Below are positions 17,799-26,634 of a stretch of 64,000 nucleotides of DNA, one piece after another. A program made the translations under genes and the position numbers. This stretch comes from Arthrobacter_M sp030063245 (GTDB taxonomy: Bacteria; Actinomycetota; Actinomycetes; Actinomycetales; Micrococcaceae): positions 2,170,001 through 2,234,000 of the forward strand of contig NZ_CP180316.1 of NCBI RefSeq assembly GCF_051131705.1, in the 5' to 3' direction. Within the stretch, counting starts at the first letter, position 1; each line of letters begins with the position of its first letter. The notes under the pieces were generated by a model. That model was not told where the DNA came from and searched no databases. It saw only the letters and a program-made list of their open reading frames with translations.

Positions 17799-19649
17799 TC
17801 ATCCGGCAAGGTCCTCGGCGGAACGCAGCTGTGCCAGGTTCAGCCGGGCATATATACCGCCGTCCGCCAGCAGCTGCTCATGGGTGCCCTGCTCGGCCAG
17901 CTGCCCCCTGTCCAAAACGAAAATACGGTCTGCTGATATGACCGTTGAGAGCCGGTGGGCAATGGCGATGGTGGTGCGGTCCGCCATGACTGCTTCCAGG
18001 GCGCCCTGGACCAGCCGTTCACCGGTGGTATCCAGCGCGCTCGTCGCTTCATCCAGAATCAGCAGCGGAGGATTCTTCAGCACCACGCGCGCGATCGCCA
18101 GGCGCTGCTTTTCCCCGCCGGAGAGGCGGTACCCCCGTTCTCCCACCACCGTTTGGTAACCGGCCTCGAAGCTCATGATCCGGTCATGGATGTTGGCCAC
18201 CTTTGTGGCGCGGACCAGCTCGGCGTCGGTGGCGGACGGTCTGGCATAGCGAAGGTTCTCCGCGATGGTGCTGTGAAAGAGGTAGGTTTCCTGGGTGACC
18301 ATCCCGATGTTCTGCCGCAGCGATTCCATGGTCAGGTTCTGAATGTCGGTACCGTCCAACAGGATTCTGCCCCGCGTGGCCTCATAAAGCCGGGGGATCA
18401 GGTAGGACAGTGTGGTTTTGCCGGCGCCGGATGCGCCGACGAACGCGGCAAACTCGCCGGCCCCGATGGTAAGGCTGACGTTTTCAAGGGCCCACGTTAC
18501 CTCGCCGGTCACCGGCGGGGGGGAGTAGGAGAATGATACGTTTTCCAAGGCCAACCCGCCTCGGATGGTGCCGGCCGGAAGAGTCACGGCACCCCGGCGG
18601 TCTGTGATTCCCGGCCGGAGATCCAGATATTCGAAAATCCGTGCGAAGAGAGCCTGCGACGTCTGCACATCCAGGGAAACACGCATCAGGGACAGAATTG
18701 GCATGCTGATGCGTGCCTGCAGGGTCGTGAAAGCCACCAGCGTTCCGGCGGTGATAGGCCAGCTCTGGGTCAGCAGCCAACCTGCGCTCAGATAGACAAT
18801 GGCAGGGGTGACGCTCATCACGATCTGGACGGAACCAAAGAACCACTGGCCCGTCATCTGCTGTTTGATCTGCAGCTTCAGCTGCTTGTCGTTCTCGGCG
18901 CGGTAACGTGCGGTTTCCGCGGCCTCCTGGTTGAAGACTTTGCTGAGCACGATCCCGGAAACCGACAGCGCTTCCTGCGTGATCGAGGTCATATCGGAGA
19001 GCGATTCCTGCGTTCTGCGGGCGATCACCTGGCGTACCCGTCCGATCCGGATCTGCAGAAGTACCAGGAAAGGCAGCAGGATCAGTGCCACTACGGTCAG
19101 CTGCCAGGACAGCAGCAGCATGGCGGCCAGCGAGGAGATGACTGTGACCGTGTTGGCCAGAATCGAGGGGACCGTATTAGTCAGTACGCTCGCGACGCCG
19201 CCGACGTCGTTAGCCAGCCGGGACTGGATTACTCCCGTTTTGGTCCGCGCAAAGAAGGCCAGTTCCATCTTCTGCAGGTGCGAAAACAGCTGGCTGCGCA
19301 GATCTGCCATGACCTTGTTTCCGACGCTGGTGGTCAGATAGGTCCGCAACACGTTCAGCACGGAAGCCGCGATGCTCAGCGCTATCATGAGCCCCACCAG
19401 CTGAGCGAGCAGCGCAAGCCGCACGCCGCCGTCGTGCGGGAAGAGCGCATCGTCGAAGGCCCGCTGCGTCAGCAGCGGCACCGCAACCCCCAGCGAGGAT
19501 CCGACCAAAACCAACACGGCGGTGCCGGCAAGTTTCCCACGGTAGTTGCGCAGCAGTGCCCAGATCCGCCGGCCCAGATGACGGATGGTGGGCGCATTCA
19601 GGTCCCCGGGACCACTCAGGAGGCGGCCGCCGCGGCCGCCTCCTGTCAT
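17799..19649 (-). CDS. ABC exporter half-transporter (membrane plus ATPase domain)
   Basis: 616 residues. The N-terminal 320 residues hold six membrane helices of the type IV exporter fold; the C-terminal domain has Walker A FVGASGAGKTT, signature LSGGEKQRLAIARV and Walker B LLILDEATSALD. It would dimerise and export a lipid, peptide or drug. Only 13 bp separate its start from the SPFH stop upstream. Codons 2-10 form a perfect 12-bp hairpin (see 19618). No better in-frame start exists before the first helix, so ATG 19649 is kept. Confidence 0.9.
   Translation of the reverse strand: MTGGGRGGRLLSGPGDLNAPTIRHLGRRIWALLRNYRGKLAGTAVLVLVGSSLGVAVPLLTQRAFDDALFPHDGGVRLALLAQLVGLMIALSIAASVLNVLRTYLTTSVGNKVMADLRSQLFSHLQKMELAFFARTKTGVIQSRLANDVGGVASVLTNTVPSILANTVTVISSLAAMLLLSWQLTVVALILLPFLVLLQIRIGRVRQVIARRTQESLSDMTSITQEALSVSGIVLSKVFNQEAAETARYRAENDKQLKLQIKQQMTGQWFFGSVQIVMSVTPAIVYLSAGWLLTQSWPITAGTLVAFTTLQARISMPILSLMRVSLDVQTSQALFARIFEYLDLRPGITDRRGAVTLPAGTIRGGLALENVSFSYSPPPVTGEVTWALENVSLTIGAGEFAAFVGASGAGKTTLSYLIPRLYEATRGRILLDGTDIQNLTMESLRQNIGMVTQETYLFHSTIAENLRYARPSATDAELVRATKVANIHDRIMSFEAGYQTVVGERGYRLSGGEKQRLAIARVVLKNPPLLILDEATSALDTTGERLVQGALEAVMADRTTIAIAHRLSTVISADRIFVLDRGQLAEQGTHEQLLADGGIYARLNLAQLRSAEDLAG
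19618..19644 (-). repeat. GC-only palindrome inside the first codons of the ABC exporter
   Basis: Perfect 12-bp inverted repeat (19618-19629 with 19633-19644), 3-base loop, lying just after the SPFH stop and within codons 2-10 of the exporter. It could terminate the SPFH transcript or restrict translation of the exporter. Confidence 0.6.
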
Positions 19650-19662
19650 TCCTGCGGTAATG

Positions 19663-20631
19663 CTAGACGCCCGTTGCGGCGCTGTGACCGGGGAAGGATT
19701 CGCTGTCTTCGTTCTTGGCCAGCTTTACGGAAGGCCGGTCCGGTGTGCTGTTGCCCAGAACATCGCCGATGCCTTTGAGCGCTTCACCGATCTCGCTGGG
19801 AATGATCCACAGCTTGTTGGCCGAGCCGTTCGCCAGCTTGGGCAGCGTCTGCAGGTACTGGTAGGCCAGCAGTTTCTGGGTGGGATTCCCCTTGTGAATG
19901 GCGTCGAAGACCTTCTGGATCGCCTGGGATTCACCGTCGGCGCGCAGAATCGCGGCTTTGGCATCACCCTCGGCCTTGAGGATCGCGGACTGCCGCTCAC
20001 CTTCGGCCGTCAGGATGGCGGATTGCTTCGTACCCTCTGCGGTCAGAATCGCCGCACGCCGGTCGCGTTCGGCCCGCATCTGCTTCTCCATCGAATCCTG
20101 GATCGACAGGGGCGGATCAATGGCCTTGAGCTCGACACGGCTGACACGGATTCCCCAGCGCCCGGTGGCCTCGTCCAGTACGCCGCGCAGCTGGCCGTTG
20201 ATCTGGTCGCGGGACGTCAGCGCCTCTTCGAGGTTCAGTCCGCCGACGACGTTACGCAGCGTCGTCGTCGTCAGCTGTTCGACAGCCTGGATGTAGTTCG
20301 CGATTTCGTAGGTCGCAGCGCGCGGGTCCGTCACCTGGAAGTAAACGACCGTGTCGATCGAGACGACCAGGTTGTCCTCGGTGATGACCGGCTGCGGTGG
20401 GAAGGAGACCACCTGCTCACGCAGATCGAGCAACGGCAGCAGCCTGTCGACGAACGGAATCAGAATCGTCAGTCCCGGATTCAGCGTCCGTGCGTACTTG
20501 CCCAGACGTTCCACCACGCCAGCGCGGGCCTGCGGAATGATCCGGACGGACCGGACCAGCACGATCACCACAAAGATGATCAGGACCAACAGCACGATGG
20601 TAAGCGCTACGGCCCCTGCGTTGTCACCCAT
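19663..20631 (-). CDS. SPFH/Band 7 (stomatin-like) membrane protein
   Basis: 322 residues from ATG 20631, preceded by AGAGGGGAAAT; longer in-frame starts up to 20892 add unrelated sequence and overlap nfeD. One N-terminal membrane helix (ALTIVLLVLIIFVVIVLVRSV) is followed by the SPFH domain (RIIPQARAGVVERLGKY, VDRLLPLLDLREQ, PVITEDNLVVSIDTVVYFQV) and an Ala/Glu-rich coiled coil with repeats of the type AILTAEGxxQSA. It forms oligomeric membrane microdomain scaffolds. The partner NfeD-like protein is encoded upstream. Confidence 0.92.
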   Translation of the reverse strand: MGDNAGAVALTIVLLVLIIFVVIVLVRSVRIIPQARAGVVERLGKYARTLNPGLTILIPFVDRLLPLLDLREQVVSFPPQPVITEDNLVVSIDTVVYFQVTDPRAATYEIANYIQAVEQLTTTTLRNVVGGLNLEEALTSRDQINGQLRGVLDEATGRWGIRVSRVELKAIDPPLSIQDSMEKQMRAERDRRAAILTAEGTKQSAILTAEGERQSAILKAEGDAKAAILRADGESQAIQKVFDAIHKGNPTQKLLAYQYLQTLPKLANGSANKLWIIPSEIGEALKGIGDVLGNSTPDRPSVKLAKNEDSESFPGHSAATGV

Positions 20632-20740
20632 ATTTCCCCTCTTTTCATTTCTACAAAGCGTATGTGACGGTTCATGGACAGCTTGCACCGCACGATCAGC
20701 CGGGGGCCGGAGCACCGAGTGGCAGTCCGCCCGGCGAAGA

Positions 20741-21232
20741 TCAGTGGCCGGCTGCCGCGCTGGGGGAGCCGGGTGCAAAGGAGGTTCCGGGGAGGTCGAC
20801 GACGGCCGTGGCGCCTTCGATGGCGCCCACCACGACCGCTTGGCCTGCAGGAAGCGCCGCGGCGCCGCGTGTCCGGGCGGTCCAAGTATCACCGCCGATT
20901 TTCACAAGCCCGGTATGGGCTGTGACCGGTTCAATGACGACAGCGCTGTGGCCGATCAGCCGGTCCACGTTGGTGCTGCGTTCGTCCGGGTCCTTGCGCA
21001 GGTGGCTGAGCGCAATGGGGCGGATGAATACGATCGCTGCCAGCGCAACCACACAGAACACCACGATCTGCAGCCATAGCTGGGCCCCCAGGAAGGAGCT
21101 GGCCAGAGCCGCCAGGGCGCCTGCGGACATTATGATGAAGAACAGGCTCAAGGTCAGCATCTCGATGCCGGCAAGGAGCAGGAAGACGACGAGCCAAAGT
21201 GCCCAGCCGTTTTGTACCAACCAGTCAAACAT
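20741..21232 (-). CDS. NfeD-family membrane protein
   Basis: 163 residues. Three to four membrane helices (ALWLVVFLLLAGIEMLTLSLFF, ALAALASSF, IVVFCVVALAAIVFI) precede a C-terminal OB-fold (LIGHSAVVIEPVTAHTGLVKIGGDTWTAR) typical of short NfeD proteins. NfeD and SPFH genes are a well-known pair whose products meet in the membrane. The gap to the SPFH gene is about 110 bp on the same strand. Confidence 0.9.
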   Translation of the reverse strand: MFDWLVQNGWALWLVVFLLLAGIEMLTLSLFFIIMSAGALAALASSFLGAQLWLQIVVFCVVALAAIVFIRPIALSHLRKDPDERSTNVDRLIGHSAVVIEPVTAHTGLVKIGGDTWTARTRGAAALPAGQAVVVGAIEGATAVVDLPGTSFAPGSPSAAAGH

Positions 21233-21290
21233 TGCAGCCCCCTAGATGGTGAAGGTAAATTTCAGCCTACTACCTTCGGCGTGTTCCGGA

Positions 21291-22700
21291 TCATATAACG
21301 GCCTGCAGCGGCAGACGGAACGGAATTCCCCCCGTCCGCGCCGCGGCACCTGACAGGATGCGGACGCCTTCGGTCAGTTCCTCGTTGCTGTAGCAGAAAG
21401 GGAACCGGAGGAACCGTTCGAAGGCGCCGTCGAGACCGAACCGTGGTCCCGGGACAAGTGCCATTCCCTCGGCCCGGGCCGCCAGAGAGAGCGCCGAAGT
21501 GGAGAGATTTCCGGTGTTGATCCACAGTGACATGCCGCCGTCGGGAACCGGCCAGGTCCACTCAGGAAAGGCAGACGCGAGCAGTCCGCTCAGATGGTCC
21601 CGGCCGCGGCGCAGGTCCCGGGTCCGGCTGGCGGCGAGCAGCGGCAGTTCCCTTAATAGCAGGGTTGCCACCAGCTGCTCAAACAACGGAGTGCCAAGGT
21701 CTGTTGACGGGCGATGCCGACGGACCCGGTCCAGCAGTTCCCGTGGGCCCCTGATCCAGCCGATCCGCAGGCCGCCCCACGCGAGCTTTCCTAGTGACCC
21801 CAAGGTCACCACGCCCGGCGCATATGCCGCCAGCGGAAGCTCGGGCCCGCGGTCAATATCCAGCAGTGCCGTGGTCTCATCCGCCACCAGAACCATTCCT
21901 TCCCGGGCTGCCACGGCCGCCAGGCGTGCGCGGTCAGCCGCCGGCATGCTCAGCCCGGTGGGGTTCTGGAAATCAGGCATCAGGAAGGCCATGCTCGGCG
22001 CCGACCGGCGGATCAGCTGCGCAGCTTCGGCGATATTCCAGCCGTGTTCAGAGGTGACCGGTGCGGAGAGCATCCGGGCACCCGCCACGGCGAACGTATC
22101 CAGTGCGTGGGGGTACGTGGGCTGTTCCACCAGGATCCGGTCGCCGGCCGAATAGAGCGTTCCGGTCAGCAGATTCAGCGCATGCTGGGCCCCTATGGTC
22201 ACCATGATCTGAGCCGGAGAGGTGGGCAGGCCACGCTGCGCGTAACTGTCGGCGATCTCTTCGCGCAGCTCCGGCAGCCCGTCCATATCGAAACCATGGT
22301 GGTGCAGGTATCCCGGCAACAGGTCCGCCGCCTGCCGGTAGGCCGCCGCCATGCCTGGGTAGGCCGCGCATGTGGCTTTGGTGAAGTCCAGTCGAAGATC
22401 GATCGGGGAGGTGTGGGCGCCCCGCCGGCCACCGGGGAGCGCCAAGGTACTGCCGGAACCGCGCACACTGCTCAGATAGCCATGGTCGCGGAGCGCCGCA
22501 TAGGCGGCCGCCACAGTCGTCCGGCTCACCGCCAGGGACTGGCTTAGCTCACGTTCCGCAGGCAACGTGATGCCGCTGCCGAGCCGACCGTCCAGCAACA
22601 GCACACGAATCCGATCGGACAAGGCGCGGTACGCGGGCGCTGAAGTCCGCCAGTCGCCGAGCTCGCGGGCCAGCCGACGGCCGCTAAAGGATTGTGTCAC
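21291..22700 (-). CDS. MocR/PdxR-type regulator (GntR HTH fused to aminotransferase fold)
   Basis: 469 residues, GTG start. The N-terminal winged helix (AYRALSDRIRVLLLDGRLGSG, LPAERELSQSLAVSRTTVAAAY) is followed by a fold-type I aminotransferase domain. The PLP lysine is probably in SLGKLAWGGLRIGW. Such regulators sense PLP or amino acids. The divergent neighbour encodes a YczE membrane protein, and mocR-yczE pairs are known in actinobacteria, so the predicted target is the 22864 gene plus itself. The last 15 residues seem normal. Confidence 0.9.
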   Translation of the reverse strand: MTQSFSGRRLARELGDWRTSAPAYRALSDRIRVLLLDGRLGSGITLPAERELSQSLAVSRTTVAAAYAALRDHGYLSSVRGSGSTLALPGGRRGAHTSPIDLRLDFTKATCAAYPGMAAAYRQAADLLPGYLHHHGFDMDGLPELREEIADSYAQRGLPTSPAQIMVTIGAQHALNLLTGTLYSAGDRILVEQPTYPHALDTFAVAGARMLSAPVTSEHGWNIAEAAQLIRRSAPSMAFLMPDFQNPTGLSMPAADRARLAAVAAREGMVLVADETTALLDIDRGPELPLAAYAPGVVTLGSLGKLAWGGLRIGWIRGPRELLDRVRRHRPSTDLGTPLFEQLVATLLLRELPLLAASRTRDLRRGRDHLSGLLASAFPEWTWPVPDGGMSLWINTGNLSTSALSLAARAEGMALVPGPRFGLDGAFERFLRFPFCYSNEELTEGVRILSGAAARTGGIPFRLPLQAVI

Positions 22701-22863
22701 AGTGCCACTTTATGGCAATTGGCCCTTTTACATAAGACCACTTGGGGCGAATAATCGACACTGAAGCCGCCGGTCCCAGCCGATTTCAGCCGGTCCCAGC
22801 CACGCCCCACGTCTGCCATCCTAATGCTGCGTACCTCCATCCCACCGACATCGAACGGCACCC
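22701..22863. promoter_or_regulatory. Divergent control region between mocR and yczE-like gene
   Basis: 163 bp, AT-richer than the surroundings near mocR. It includes the dyad GCCACTTTATGGC at about 22704-22716 followed by a GGCAATTGGCC dyad; either may be the MocR site or a core promoter. A direct repeat CCGGTCCCAGCC(G/A) occurs twice near 22770-22800. Confidence 0.4.
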
Positions 22864-23799
22864 ATGAACGAGTTTCTAACCACGCAAAATCTGGCCGCCC
22901 GGATACTGCGCCTGCTGGCGGGCCTGTTCGCCTACGGCATGGCCATCGCCCTGATGATCCGCGGAAACATTGGCGCGTCACCCTGGGACGTTTTTGGTCA
23001 GGGTGTCTCCCGTAGCACCGGATTGAGCTTCGGTCTGTGCACGATCATCGTCAGTGCAGGGGTGCTGCTGCTGTGGATCCCACTGCGCCAACGCCTGGGT
23101 ATGGGCACGATAGCCAACGCCGTCCTGGTAGGTGCTTTTGCAGATCTGGGCCTGGCATTCATCCCGCAACCCGGACACCTTGTCCTGCAGGCACTGATGT
23201 TCATGGCCGGGCTGTTTCTGCTGGCGCTGGCCACGGCACTGTACATCGGGGCAGGTCTCGGACCAGGGCCCCGGGACGGACTCATGACGGGTCTGGTCAG
23301 GGTCACCGGACGGCCCGTTTGGCTGATCCGCACCGGGATTGAGCTAATCGTCGTCGTCATCGGGTTCTTCCTTGGAGGTGTTGTGGGCGTCGGGACGGTG
23401 GCCTTTGCGGCCGCAGTCGGTCCGCTGACCCAACTGACGCTGCGCTGGCTGCACGTGGATCTGCACCGCTCGCCCGCAGCACGGCGTCGGCCGACAGGCG
23501 TTAAGGGTCTCCGCCCGGGGTCGGGAGCCACGGGTGCGGACCCGAAGGGCGGCGGAACGGCGAGCTCCGGTGCGGACCCGAAGAGTGCCGGAACGGCAGG
23601 CGCGGGAGAGGCGGGTGCGGACCCGAAGGGCGGCGGAACGGCGAGCGCGGGAGGTGCGGGTGGGGACCGGGACAGGCCTGGTGTTGGCGGCGCTGGGGCC
23701 GGCGCCACCGGAGTGCGCGGCACGGGATTGGGAAATGCACTTCAAGGCAGTGCGGAGCCTGGCTGCAGGGGGCCAGTCTGCGCCGATCCCGTTAGCTAG
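22864..23799 (+). CDS. YczE/YitT-like integral membrane protein with repetitive C-terminal tail
   Basis: 311 residues. The first 210 residues have about five membrane helices of the YczE family (YGMAIALMIRGNIGASPWDVF, AGLFLLALATALYIGAGLGPGPRDGL, VWLIRTGIELIVVVIGFFLGG). The last 100 residues are hydrophilic and Gly/Ala-rich with three 12-residue repeats of the form GADPKGGGTASS. The domain is normally a short protein of about 210 residues, so the tail is an addition. Its stop overlaps the convergent methyltransferase gene by 4 bp. Function unknown; control by the divergent MocR is likely. Confidence 0.8.
   Translation: MNEFLTTQNLAARILRLLAGLFAYGMAIALMIRGNIGASPWDVFGQGVSRSTGLSFGLCTIIVSAGVLLLWIPLRQRLGMGTIANAVLVGAFADLGLAFIPQPGHLVLQALMFMAGLFLLALATALYIGAGLGPGPRDGLMTGLVRVTGRPVWLIRTGIELIVVVIGFFLGGVVGVGTVAFAAAVGPLTQLTLRWLHVDLHRSPAARRRPTGVKGLRPGSGATGADPKGGGTASSGADPKSAGTAGAGEAGADPKGGGTASAGGAGGDRDRPGVGGAGAGATGVRGTGLGNALQGSAEPGCRGPVCADPVS
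23533..23649 (+). repeat. Three 36-bp direct repeats coding for a GADPK tail
   Basis: Units at 23533-23568, 23569-23604 and 23614-23649, the third set off by 9 bp. Each encodes GADPK followed by GGGTAS or SAGTAG. They are in frame with the YczE-like gene. Confidence 0.85.
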
Positions 23800-24827
23800 C
23801 TGGCGCTCTGAATAGCTGGCGTCTGAAATGGCAGTCGAAGCGGGCGGAAGGTGCTGATCTGGAACCTTGCCGTGGCCACCGTGCGTTCATCGAGCGCAGC
23901 CACCCGATCTTGCAGCTGCGCCGGAACAAGATGATGTCCCGCTGGTCCCATCAGCGCCGCGCGCGCCACATCATCCCGGGTCAATTCCAGTGTGTACTCA
24001 AGATCACTGGCTGCCCCGGCGCTGAAGAAACCGGACAGCGATGCCTGCAGCCCGATTTGTTTGTCCCCTTGAATGCCAAGCATCCCGGTCACTTCGGCTA
24101 TCTCGGCCAGATGCCCCGGTAACGGCGTGACGACGACAAGTTTCCCGTCCGGTTGCAGAATCCGGGCAAACTCGGCGGGATTGCGGGGTGCGAAGACCAC
24201 GACGACGGCGGCGGCCGTGGCGGCAGCGATCGGGAGCGGCTGCCACACATCCCAGACGAGATTCACCGTGTCCGGGTTGGCGCGGGCGGCACGCCGAAGT
24301 GCGTATTTGGAAATATCCAGCCCGATCGACGAGACCGCGACCGTAGTATTGTCGGCTGCACGATGGAGTTGCCGCAGGTAGTACCCGGTGCCGGTTCCGG
24401 CGTCCACCACTAGTTGGTCATTTTCCAGCCCGTCCAGCACCGTATCGGCCAGCTGCTCTGCCAGCGGCAGATAATGGCCGGCTGTCAGAAACCCATCCCG
24501 CGCCGCCACCATTTCCCAGGTGTCCGGGATGAAGCGGGTTCCTGGCCCCGTCAGCAGGTTGACGTAGCCCTGCCTCGCGATGTCGAAGCTGTGGCCGGAG
24601 TCGCAGATCAGCGCTGTGGCCCGCTCCACGGGCTTCGCCGTTGGTTCGGCATCCGCAGGGCCAGTCACAGTATTTGAGAGAACACCCGAGTCAGTAGACG
24701 GCGAGTCCGCCCCAGCGGATGGGACCGTCTGGACAGGGTTGGCCGGCCCCCGCCTACGAGCGGGTAAGGCAAGGAAAGAGCCGGCACAGAGGGGACACAG
24801 CAAGGCGGCGACGGCGTAGGGATACAT
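23796..24827 (-). CDS. RlmA-like 23S rRNA guanine-N1 methyltransferase
   Basis: 343 residues. The N-terminal zinc site (C11-x2-C14, then C75-x3-H79 in LICDSGHSFDIARQGYVNLL) and the SAM domain (VVDAGTGTGYYLRQL, VNLVWDVWQPLPI, VVVVFAPRNPAEFAR) match the RlmA/TlrB family that methylates G745/G748 of 23S rRNA and can affect macrolide resistance. Between the two halves of the zinc site lies an unusual Ser/Thr/Pro-rich insertion of about 50 residues. It converges on the YczE-like gene. Confidence 0.85.
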   Translation of the reverse strand: MYPYAVAALLCPLCAGSFLALPARRRGPANPVQTVPSAGADSPSTDSGVLSNTVTGPADAEPTAKPVERATALICDSGHSFDIARQGYVNLLTGPGTRFIPDTWEMVAARDGFLTAGHYLPLAEQLADTVLDGLENDQLVVDAGTGTGYYLRQLHRAADNTTVAVSSIGLDISKYALRRAARANPDTVNLVWDVWQPLPIAAATAAAVVVVFAPRNPAEFARILQPDGKLVVVTPLPGHLAEIAEVTGMLGIQGDKQIGLQASLSGFFSAGAASDLEYTLELTRDDVARAALMGPAGHHLVPAQLQDRVAALDERTVATARFQISTFRPLRLPFQTPAIQSAS

Positions 24828-25160
24828 AGCTTTATCCTAAAGGGACTCCCGCCGCCGCCCTCCGACGATAAAAACACCCCGCCGCCCCCATCGATGTCGC
24901 ATCTAAGGCCGTCTCGGGCCGCAACATGGGCCTTAAACGCGGCATCGATGAGCGAGCGAAGCGCCGGGGGACTGTCCGGGATACGATCCAGGGGGCTGCT
25001 CTGGTAGGTCAGTCCGGACGCCCACGCTCGGCGTCGATCTTGGCGGATAACCTGTGGCCGCCGAACAGAAAAAGATATTGGCAAAGCTCGGTTGAAGCCT
25101 GCATCAACCGCCATCGCTTAACGCAAACGGGTCTTGTGCCGGCGGGGGTCTTGGTTGGTC
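24828..25160. other. Gap without a recognisable gene
   Basis: 333 bp between the methyltransferase and cupin genes. Open frames exist on the minus strand but have no start with a ribosome binding site or family resemblance. Runs of C/G near 24850-24890 are simple sequence. Promoter of the methyltransferase is expected near 24830-24900. Confidence 0.5.
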
Positions 25161-25517
25161 TTAGCTGGTTGGGCCACCGGACTGCTGTCCCAGTTTCGCC
25201 ACCGTCAGGACGACGACGGAATCCTCCACCGCTTGCAGCGCATGCCGCCCCTCGGGCATGGTGAGCAGGTCTCCGGCCGAGCCGGTGCATTCGGAGACAC
25301 CCGCGGTCAGCAGTACCCGGCCGGAGAACACATAAACGGTCGCTTCACCAGGGTTGGCATGTTCGCTCAAGGCCGCTCCCGCTCTCAACGCGATCATGGT
25401 CTGGCGGAGGATCCGCTCATGGCCGCCGTAGACGGTTTCAGCGCTCCGGCCGCTGGAGCTCTGAAGGGCAATGTCCAGCTGATGCCTCGCCAGTGCGGTC
25501 AGTGATGTCTTCTGCAC
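25161..25517 (-). CDS. Cupin-domain protein
   Basis: 118 residues. A single small beta-barrel: RQTMIALRAGAALSEHANPGEATVYVFSGRVLL contains the first cupin motif, with one His and a Glu, and GDLLTMPEGRHALQAVEDSVVVLTV the second (PxGRHA). Small cupins of this type often act in stress or metabolite binding; substrate unknown. The gene is the last normal one before the Tn3-type element at 25636. Confidence 0.85.
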   Translation of the reverse strand: MQKTSLTALARHQLDIALQSSSGRSAETVYGGHERILRQTMIALRAGAALSEHANPGEATVYVFSGRVLLTAGVSECTGSAGDLLTMPEGRHALQAVEDSVVVLTVAKLGQQSGGPTS

Positions 25518-25640
25518 AATTTTTCTCCCTTGTCGTTACCGTACGATCTACTCGCTACCGTGCGATAAGTACAGCAGGTTTTGAACACTTCGTTGAGCGC
25601 ATTCCGCTGAATCGCACCCCGTTTGGACTACCGCCTCATT

Positions 25641-25665
25641 GGGGGTCTGACCCGTTGGCGCTAAG
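25641..25665 (+). repeat. Left terminal inverted repeat of the Tn3-type element (shortened)
   Basis: GGGGGTCTGAC at the outer end and GTTGGCGCTAAG at the inner end match both ends of the 38-bp right repeat; about 14 bp in the middle are missing and one extra G is present. Confidence 0.8.
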
Positions 25666-25693
25666 CCTTCGGGGTTGGCTTTAGGTTGGTGTC

Positions 25694-26168
25694 ATGCCAG
25701 TTGAGTTTCTCAGTGATGATCCGGTAGCGGTGTATGGCCAGTTTGCTGGTCCGGTTTCGCGGGCTGAGTTGTGGCGGTTCTTCTTCCTCGATGACCGGGA
25801 TCTGGAGTTGGCTGATCGCCGTCGTGGCGCGGGTAACCGTCTGGGTTTCGGGGTGCAGCTGGGTACGCTGCGGTTCTTGGGGACGTTTCTTGACGATCCA
25901 GTGGCGGTACCGGGATCAGTGGCCGATTTCGTGGCAACGCAACTCCGGATCGTCGACGGTTCTGCGTTGGGGGAGTTATGCCGCGCGGTCGAAGACGCTG
26001 TACGAGCACCGGTGGGAGATTGCTCAGGCCGATGGGTATCGGCGGCTGTCTGTGCCCGGGACTGCCGCCGAATTCAGGAGCTTCCTGATGGCCCGCGCGT
26101 GGACGAGGGCGGAGCGTCCAACCCAACTCTTCGATCAGGGCGTGGCATGGCTTCGGACGAAGCGATGA
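25694..26168 (+). pseudogene. Tn3-family transposase, N-terminal fragment
   Basis: Starts at the ATG at 25694 with MPVEFLSDDPVAVYGQF and RFFFLDDRDLELADRRRG, then NRLGFGVQLGTLRFLGTFLDDP, the N-terminal (DUF4158-type) region of Tn3 transposases. The frame shifts near 25960; in the next frame YEHRWEIAQADGYRRL and FDQGVAWLRTKR continue the family pattern. The match stops at 26168, leaving about 160 of roughly 1000 residues and no DDE catalytic region. Confidence 0.85.
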
Positions 26169-26225
26169 CTGACGGCACGTTGTTCATATGGTTTCTCTTT
26201 TGAAGCTGCCCGCAATGACCGGATC

Positions 26226-26534
26226 TCAACGGGGTCTCATGGTCTTCCGGCCGGGCGTTGTGCCAGTGCTGCCTGCAGGGCCCGGTGAATCGGATGTGGG
26301 GGATTTGTGCCGAGACTTGAGCCCGGCGTGGGCTGCCCACCCGAAACCCGTCAGCGGGTCGAACACCACGGTGGCCCCGAGTGCGCGGGTAATGGCGGCG
26401 GAGCCGTCGGTGGACCTGTTGTCCACCACGATGGGGCGGAAGGTGTCGGGTAGACCCGCCAAAACACGCGGCAGCGCTGCTGCCTCATTCAGGCAGGGCA
26501 GGACAACGTCGATGCCCGGCCCTTTTTCGGTCAT
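26226..26534 (-). pseudogene. Family 2 glycosyltransferase, N-terminal fragment
   Basis: The first 75 residues are a clear GT2 start: IDVVLPCLNEAAALPRVL, PIVVDNRSTDGSAAITRALGATVV and GFGWAAHAGL. After that the sequence becomes unrelated and stops, next to the transposase remnant, so the DXD region and the rest are gone. It lies 100 bp downstream of the radical SAM gene on the same strand and was probably part of that cluster. Confidence 0.75.
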
Positions 26535-26634
26535 GTTTTGACCCCGGTCCCTGTGCGCGGCGAGGGAGGGGTGCTTGCAGCATCCCCGGCTCGGGGATGC
26601 CGGCGTCGGGTGGCCCGGCCCACGGCTGGTGTGC

